Made by a program: the position numbers and the translations under genes. Below are positions 55,301 through 61,300 of a stretch of DNA of 64,000 nt, one piece after another; the stretch's first letter is position 1; the number at the start of each line of letters is the position of its first letter. Source of the DNA: Pseudomonas solani (lineage in GTDB: Bacteria; Pseudomonadota; Gammaproteobacteria; Pseudomonadales; Pseudomonadaceae); NCBI RefSeq assembly GCF_026072635.1, contig NZ_AP023081.1, forward strand, positions 2,006,501 through 2,070,500. Reading direction: 5' to 3'. Under the pieces are notes generated by a model. The model made no database searches. It was not told where the DNA came from and saw only the letters and a list, made by a program, of their open reading frames with translations.

Positions 55301-58300
55301 CCTGCAGGTTCAGCCGCGCACGGCCGTCCTTCACGGTCACCTGCACCCGCTCCACGGTCTGGCCGTTGAGGGTGGTGCTGCCGATCTGGATGCCGGCGCC
55401 GGGCTGGGCGTGGTAGTCGGCGGCCGGCAGGGTCACCACCAGCAGGCTGCTCTGGTCGTCGGTGACCGGGTTGAGCACCAGGTCCTGGGACTGGATGTCC
55501 AGGGTCAGGGTCTCGCCCGCCGCCACCGGCGGCAGGTAGCTGAGCAGCAGGTTGCGGGTCGGGCCGGCGAGCAGGCCGAGGGCTTTCTCGGCGCGGGCCA
55601 CCTGGGTGAATTGCGGCAGGTCCGCCCACAGCAGGTAGTCGCCCAGGCTGCGGTCGGCGTTGAAGGTCAGGCTGGCGTAGCCGCCGCTGTCGCTGTTGCT
55701 GGTGCCGAGGTTTTCCACATAGCCGTCGACCAGGCGACGCAGGCGCCATTGCACCGGCTGCTCCGGCACCGGGCGCGCGGCGGCGTCGAGCACCTGCACG
55801 CGGTAGATCGGACGTTCCTGCACCCGCGCCTGGTCGGGGTTGTCGCTGCCCTGCACGGCCTTGAAGCGCAGCTGGTTCGGCGACTGGGTCAGGGCCACGG
55901 CGTATTCGCGGCTGAGGGTCTGCTGGCCGATGCGGTCGGTGAATTCCACCTGCACGCGGAAGCTATCGCCCGGCAGCACAGCTTCGGGCATGCGCAGGTC
56001 ACGGCTGTGGCCGTTCCAGTAGGCGCCATTGCCGCAACGGAAGTTGCCGCTGTCCTCGCGCAGGCAACTGAACAGTTCCTTGCGCTCGCTGCCCACCAAC
56101 TGCAGCACGCGCAGGCCCAGACCGCCGGTGTCGTCCAGGGCGTTGAGGTTGTTCAGTTGCAGGGTGACCAGGCCACCGTAGACGCCACGGGCCGGCAGGC
56201 TCAGCTGCAGGGCGGTGGCATCCGGCGCGCGGTCGCGGACCACGCGCAGGTTCTGCGCCGGGGACTCGCTGACCTGGCCGCGGCTGTCGGTCAGGCGCAC
56301 CTTGAACGGCTGGTTGACGCTGCTGGCGACGCGCTCGGTGCGGCGGTCCTGGACGCTGAAGCTGCGGTTCAGGGTGGTGCCGCTGACATCGTAGTGATCG
56401 GTGAAGCCGTTCCACAGCAGGTCGACGCCCTTCAGGCCGACGTCGTCGCGAGCGGCCAGCTGGACGTCGAAGCGACCGCGTTCGATCACCTCGGCCGGCA
56501 GGTTCAGGGTGGTGACCTCGGGGAAGGCGTCGTCGATGACGGTGACGCGCAGATCGGCGCTGCTGACGTTGCCGGCGCGGTCACGCACCTCGACGTTGTA
56601 GACCTGCTCGCCAAGGCTGGTGGCGGCGTCCTGGTAGCTCAGCTGGTTCTGGCCGAAGGCCACCGCCACCACCTGGCCGTTGCGCATCAGCGTGGCCTTG
56701 TCGAGGGCGCCCTCCTCGTCCGCCATCTGTGCGGTGACGGTGAAGGGATAGCCGCGCACGGCACGGTTGTTGTCCTTGAACACCGCGCTGCCCTGGTAGC
56801 CGAGGCTCACGGTGGGGGCTTTGGTGTCCTGGTGACGGTAGAAGCGCTTGGCCGCCGATTCGGCGCTGTTGCCGAACACGTCCACCGCGCGGGCCTTGAG
56901 GTACTGGCCGCTGAAGCTGCTGTCCAGGGCCAGGCTGGCCTGGTACGGCTGGGCGCTGCGCAGGGCGACGCGCTGCCAGGGTCCGTTGCTGCCGGCGGCG
57001 ACCAGGAATTCCACCTGGGCCAGGGGCTGCTGGCTACCGCTCACCTGGGCGCTGACGGTCAGCGGCAGGGGCAGCCAGGAATGTTCGTCGGCCACCAGGG
57101 CGATGCTGAAGGGGTTGGCCACGCCGTCGCCCGGCTCCAGGAACAGGTCGCGGGCAGTGCCCTGGCGGATCACGCCATAGGCGTCTTCCAGGCGCAGGCC
57201 CAGTTCCATGGACTGGCCACCCGGCAGGCTGGCGGGCAGGCGCAGCTGGGTCGCGCCAAGGCCCTGGCCGAGGGTGCCGGCCGGTTGGCCGTTGATGCTG
57301 AATTCGACGCCGCGCAGGCCGTCCTCGGCCAGGCCGAGGGCCAATGCCTGGGCCGCCTGCAGGTGGCTGCCGGCCAGGGGCTCGAGCAGCGAGGTGGTGC
57401 TGGCGCCCAGGCCATAGGGCAGCTCGTAGACCAGCACGCCCTGGCTGCCGAGGCCGACGGCCAGGCGGTTGTTTTCCACGGCCAGGGCACTGATGCGCTG
57501 GGCGAGCAGCAACTCGCCGTTGGCCATGGCCTGGCCGCTGGCAGGGTCCAGGGCCAGCAGGCGCACGCCCTGGGCCTGGGGTTGTTCGATCCACAGCAGG
57601 TTGCCACCCAGGTACAGCTGGCTGGCGCTGGCGCCGGCCAGCAGTTCGCTGCGCTGGCCGCTGCGCAGGTCGTAACGCCAGGCACGCTCGGCGGAGATGT
57701 AGAACAGCGCGTCGCCGGTGAAGGCCAGTTGACGGACTTCGCCACCCAGCTGGGCGCTCAGTTCGCTGACCGGCTGGCGGGCGTCGCTGCGCAGGTCCAC
57801 CAGGAATACGCGGCCGCTCTCGCTGAGGGCGACGACACGGCTGCCATGGGCCGACAGCTGGCGCAGGCTTTCCTGGGCGTTGACCAGCAGGCTGCGGCGG
57901 CTGGCCGGGTTGGTCAGGTTGTCCAGGGGGGCGATCTGCAGGCTGCCGCCGCTGGCCACCAGCAGTTGGCCACGGGCGATGGCCAGGTCGTTCACCGGGG
58001 TCTGGGCGAAGACGGTCTGGGCCGCCAGGGTGGAGCGCGACAGCGCCACCACTTGCTGTTGCTGATCCTGGGCGAGGAACCACAGGTCACCGGCGCTGGC
58101 CACCTGGCTGGCGGCCTGGGTGAAGGCCTGGCTCGGGTAGAGGGTGGACTGCCAGCTGCCGGCGTCGTCCTGACGCAGCAGCTGGGCACCGAAGTTGTCG
58201 GCGGCGACCAGCACCTGGCCATCACGCAGGCCCAGGTCTTCCACGCTGCCACGGGTCGGGGTGGCCAGGCTGCGGCTGTCGTGCAACAGAGGGAAGCCGG

Positions 58301-61300
58301 CGCTACCGGCCTGCGGACGCAGCACCAGGCCTTCGCTGCCGCCCAGCCAGAGGCGGCCGCCGGTCCATTGGGCCGCGGCCACGGGCGCATTGCCCAGGCT
58401 CCAGTCGGCGATGCTCTGTCGGGTGGCCAGGTCGATCAGTTGCAGGCGGCCGTCGGCCAGCGCCAGCAGTTGGCCCGGCAGGGCGAACAGGCGCTTGGCG
58501 GCAGCACCCAGCTGCACGGAGGTGCCTTTCAGGGCGGCATCCAGGCGCCACAGGCGGCCGGCGGCGTCCGACACCTGCAACTGGTCGCCGCTGCGGGCCA
58601 TGGCCAGCAGGTTCTCGCCGCTGAAGCTGGCGATGACCTGGCCGCTGCTGGACAGGCGCAGGACCTGGCCGGCGGTGAGCACCAGGAAGCCGTCGTTGCG
58701 GGCCAGCAGTTGGCGGACCTCGGCGCCCAGGGTCTGGGTGCCGCTGGCCTTGAGCTGGCTGCCCAGGGCGTCGAACCAATAGAGGTCGCGACCGCTGGCG
58801 CCGAGGACGCGCTCGCCCTGCACCGCCAGGTGGTTGAGGGGCGCGGCCACGGCCAGGCTGCCGGCGCTGCGCAGGCCGTCCTGCGGGTCCAGCAGGGTCA
58901 GGCCGAAGCCCTTGATGCTCAGCAGCAGGTAGCGCTGCAGGTTGTCCATGGCGGCGATGGGGCCGTCGAGGCGCTGGCGCAGGCCCTGGGCGTCATGCAG
59001 TTCGGCGCCACGTGCCAGCCAGTAGCCGCCCACCTGGGGCAGCATCAGGTCGAAGGGCAGGCGCGCGCTTTCGCTTTGCAGGTTCCAGGCGTCCACCACC
59101 GGCGCGCTCCAGCGCTGCTCCTGGCGGTTGCCCAGTTCGTCGTCGATCAGGGCGCGCACCCGCAGTTCGCGGATGCCCGCTGGCAGGCGCAGGCCGAGGC
59201 TGCCGGCGCCGCTGGCCAGCAGGCGGTCGTTCTGGTCCAGGGCTTCCAGGCTCATGCGGAAGCGCGCGGCGTCCACGCCGTTGAGGCTCAGGTCCACGCG
59301 GCTGCCGGCATACAGCAGGCTCGGCAGGCCGGCGAGTTGCGGCTGGGGCAGTTGCTGGGCCGGCGCGACGCGCAGGTTCAGTTGCTGTTCGCTGTAGTGG
59401 AAGTCGCCCGGGAAATAGGCACGGGCGCGCAGTACATAGCTTTCCTGCACGGCCACCTGGGGCAGGCGCAGGCTGAAGCGGCCCTGCTGGCCGGCGTCGA
59501 GGATGCGCTGCACGGACTGGCCGTTGAAGCTCAGCAGTTCGAGCTCCACCCAGGCCGGGACGTCGCCCACCTGGTAGGCCAGGGACAGGCTGGAGCCTTC
59601 GGCGAACACCTGGTTGTTGCCGGCGCCGCTCAGGGTGATGGCGCTGGTGGATTGGTTGGCCTTGGTGAACAGGCCGATATCGCGGGCACCGGCGGCGTCC
59701 TGCCAGCCGTAGCGGGCTTCGCCGCTGGCCGGCAGGCCGATCCAGCTGAAGCGCTGGCGCAGGCCGTTGACGGCGGGTTGCGCCTGGCCTTCACGGGTCA
59801 GGCTGGCGCCCGCGCCTTCGCTGCCGGCGTTGAAGGCGGCGGCCAGGGGCAGGCGGGCACCGGCGACGAGCACCGCGCCCTGGTCGGGCACGAGGTCGGC
59901 GGCGGCCACGGTGGCGGCGGGTACGGCCAGGTCCAGGCTCTGCTCACCGGCGTGGTCCTGCAGCACCAGGCGCAGGGTGGCCGGCGGGTTGGCCAGCAGC
60001 CAGGCGCGGCCTTGGGGGAAGGCCTCGCCGAGGTAGGTGTCCAGTTCGCCCTGGTACCAGAAGGCCTGGGCGGCCAGGGGCTTGTCGGCGCCATCGCGCA
60101 GGCTGAGATCGGCCTGGCCGAGGGCGGTTTCAGCCGCGGCAGGCAGGCCGCCCACCAGCACGCCGAAGGGCAGGCGCACGGCCTTGGCGGCCAGGGTGAC
60201 GGCCGGTGCGGCAGCCACTTTCAGGGGTTCGACCACCAGTTGCTGCACGCCGTCGCGCAGTTGCAGGGACACCAGGCGGCCAGCGGTGAAGGCCAGGTCC
60301 TGGCGTTCGCCCGCCAGGGCGCCCAGGCGCTCGCCGTCACGCCAGGCCTGCCAGCTGTCGCCGTGCAGGTCGTTGCTGACCCGCAGCCAGGCCAGCTCGC
60401 CGTCGAAGCGGGCGCGTTGCACCTGGCCGTCCACGGCCAGCACGGTGGCATCGCCCAGGCGCCAGCCATCGGCATCCAGCAGCGGTTTGAAGCGGGTGGC
60501 TTCAGTCGCGGTCCAGGTCACCAGGCGCTCGCCATCGAGGGCGAAGCCCAGGCGGCCCGGCAGGGCCAGGCTGGCACGGCGCACCAGTTGCGGCAGGCGG
60601 CTGTCATCCAGCTGCAGCCATTCCAGGCCCTTGTCGGTCAGCACCAGCAGGCGCTGGCCATCCAGCTGCACCTGGCGGATTTCGTCGGCGAGGCTCAGGC
60701 CCACCAGTTCGGCCATGGCGCCGCCGTCGACGGCGTAGCCGCCCAGTTGCTGGCCATGACGGACGAACAGCAGGTCGCCACTGCCACCCAGCAGGGTGCC
60801 GGCGATGGGTTGTTCCACGGCCGCCAGCCAGGCGTCGCCCTGCCAGCGCCAGAAGCGCAGGTAGTCCTGGCCGTCGCGGCGGACCTGGGCCACCAGGCCG
60901 GTGCCGGTGAAGGCCAGTTGGCGGATGCGGCCGCTGTCACGGCTTTCCACCTGGCCAACGAGGGTGCGGATGCGGTAGCCGTCGCGCTGGGCGTTTTCGG
61001 CCCAGGCAGCGCCGTCCGCCAGGCCCGGCAGGCGGGTCAGGTGGCTGGCCTGGTAGCCGGTCTCGATGGCTTCGCGACGGCTTTCGGCTTGCAGGTAGCC
61101 CAGCTTGGTCAGGCTGCGTTCCAGTGCCTTCTCGTGGCCGGAGCGGTCACGCAGGGTGGCGGCCAGGCGCAGGCCGGCACCCTGGGTGAGGCTGTTCCAG
61201 ACCTGGCGCTGGTCGCTGAAGGCCAGGCGCGCGGCGGCGCTGCCGGCATCGGCCGGGTCGAACAGGTCGAGGGTCGAGTCGCGGCTGAAGTCGTTCATGC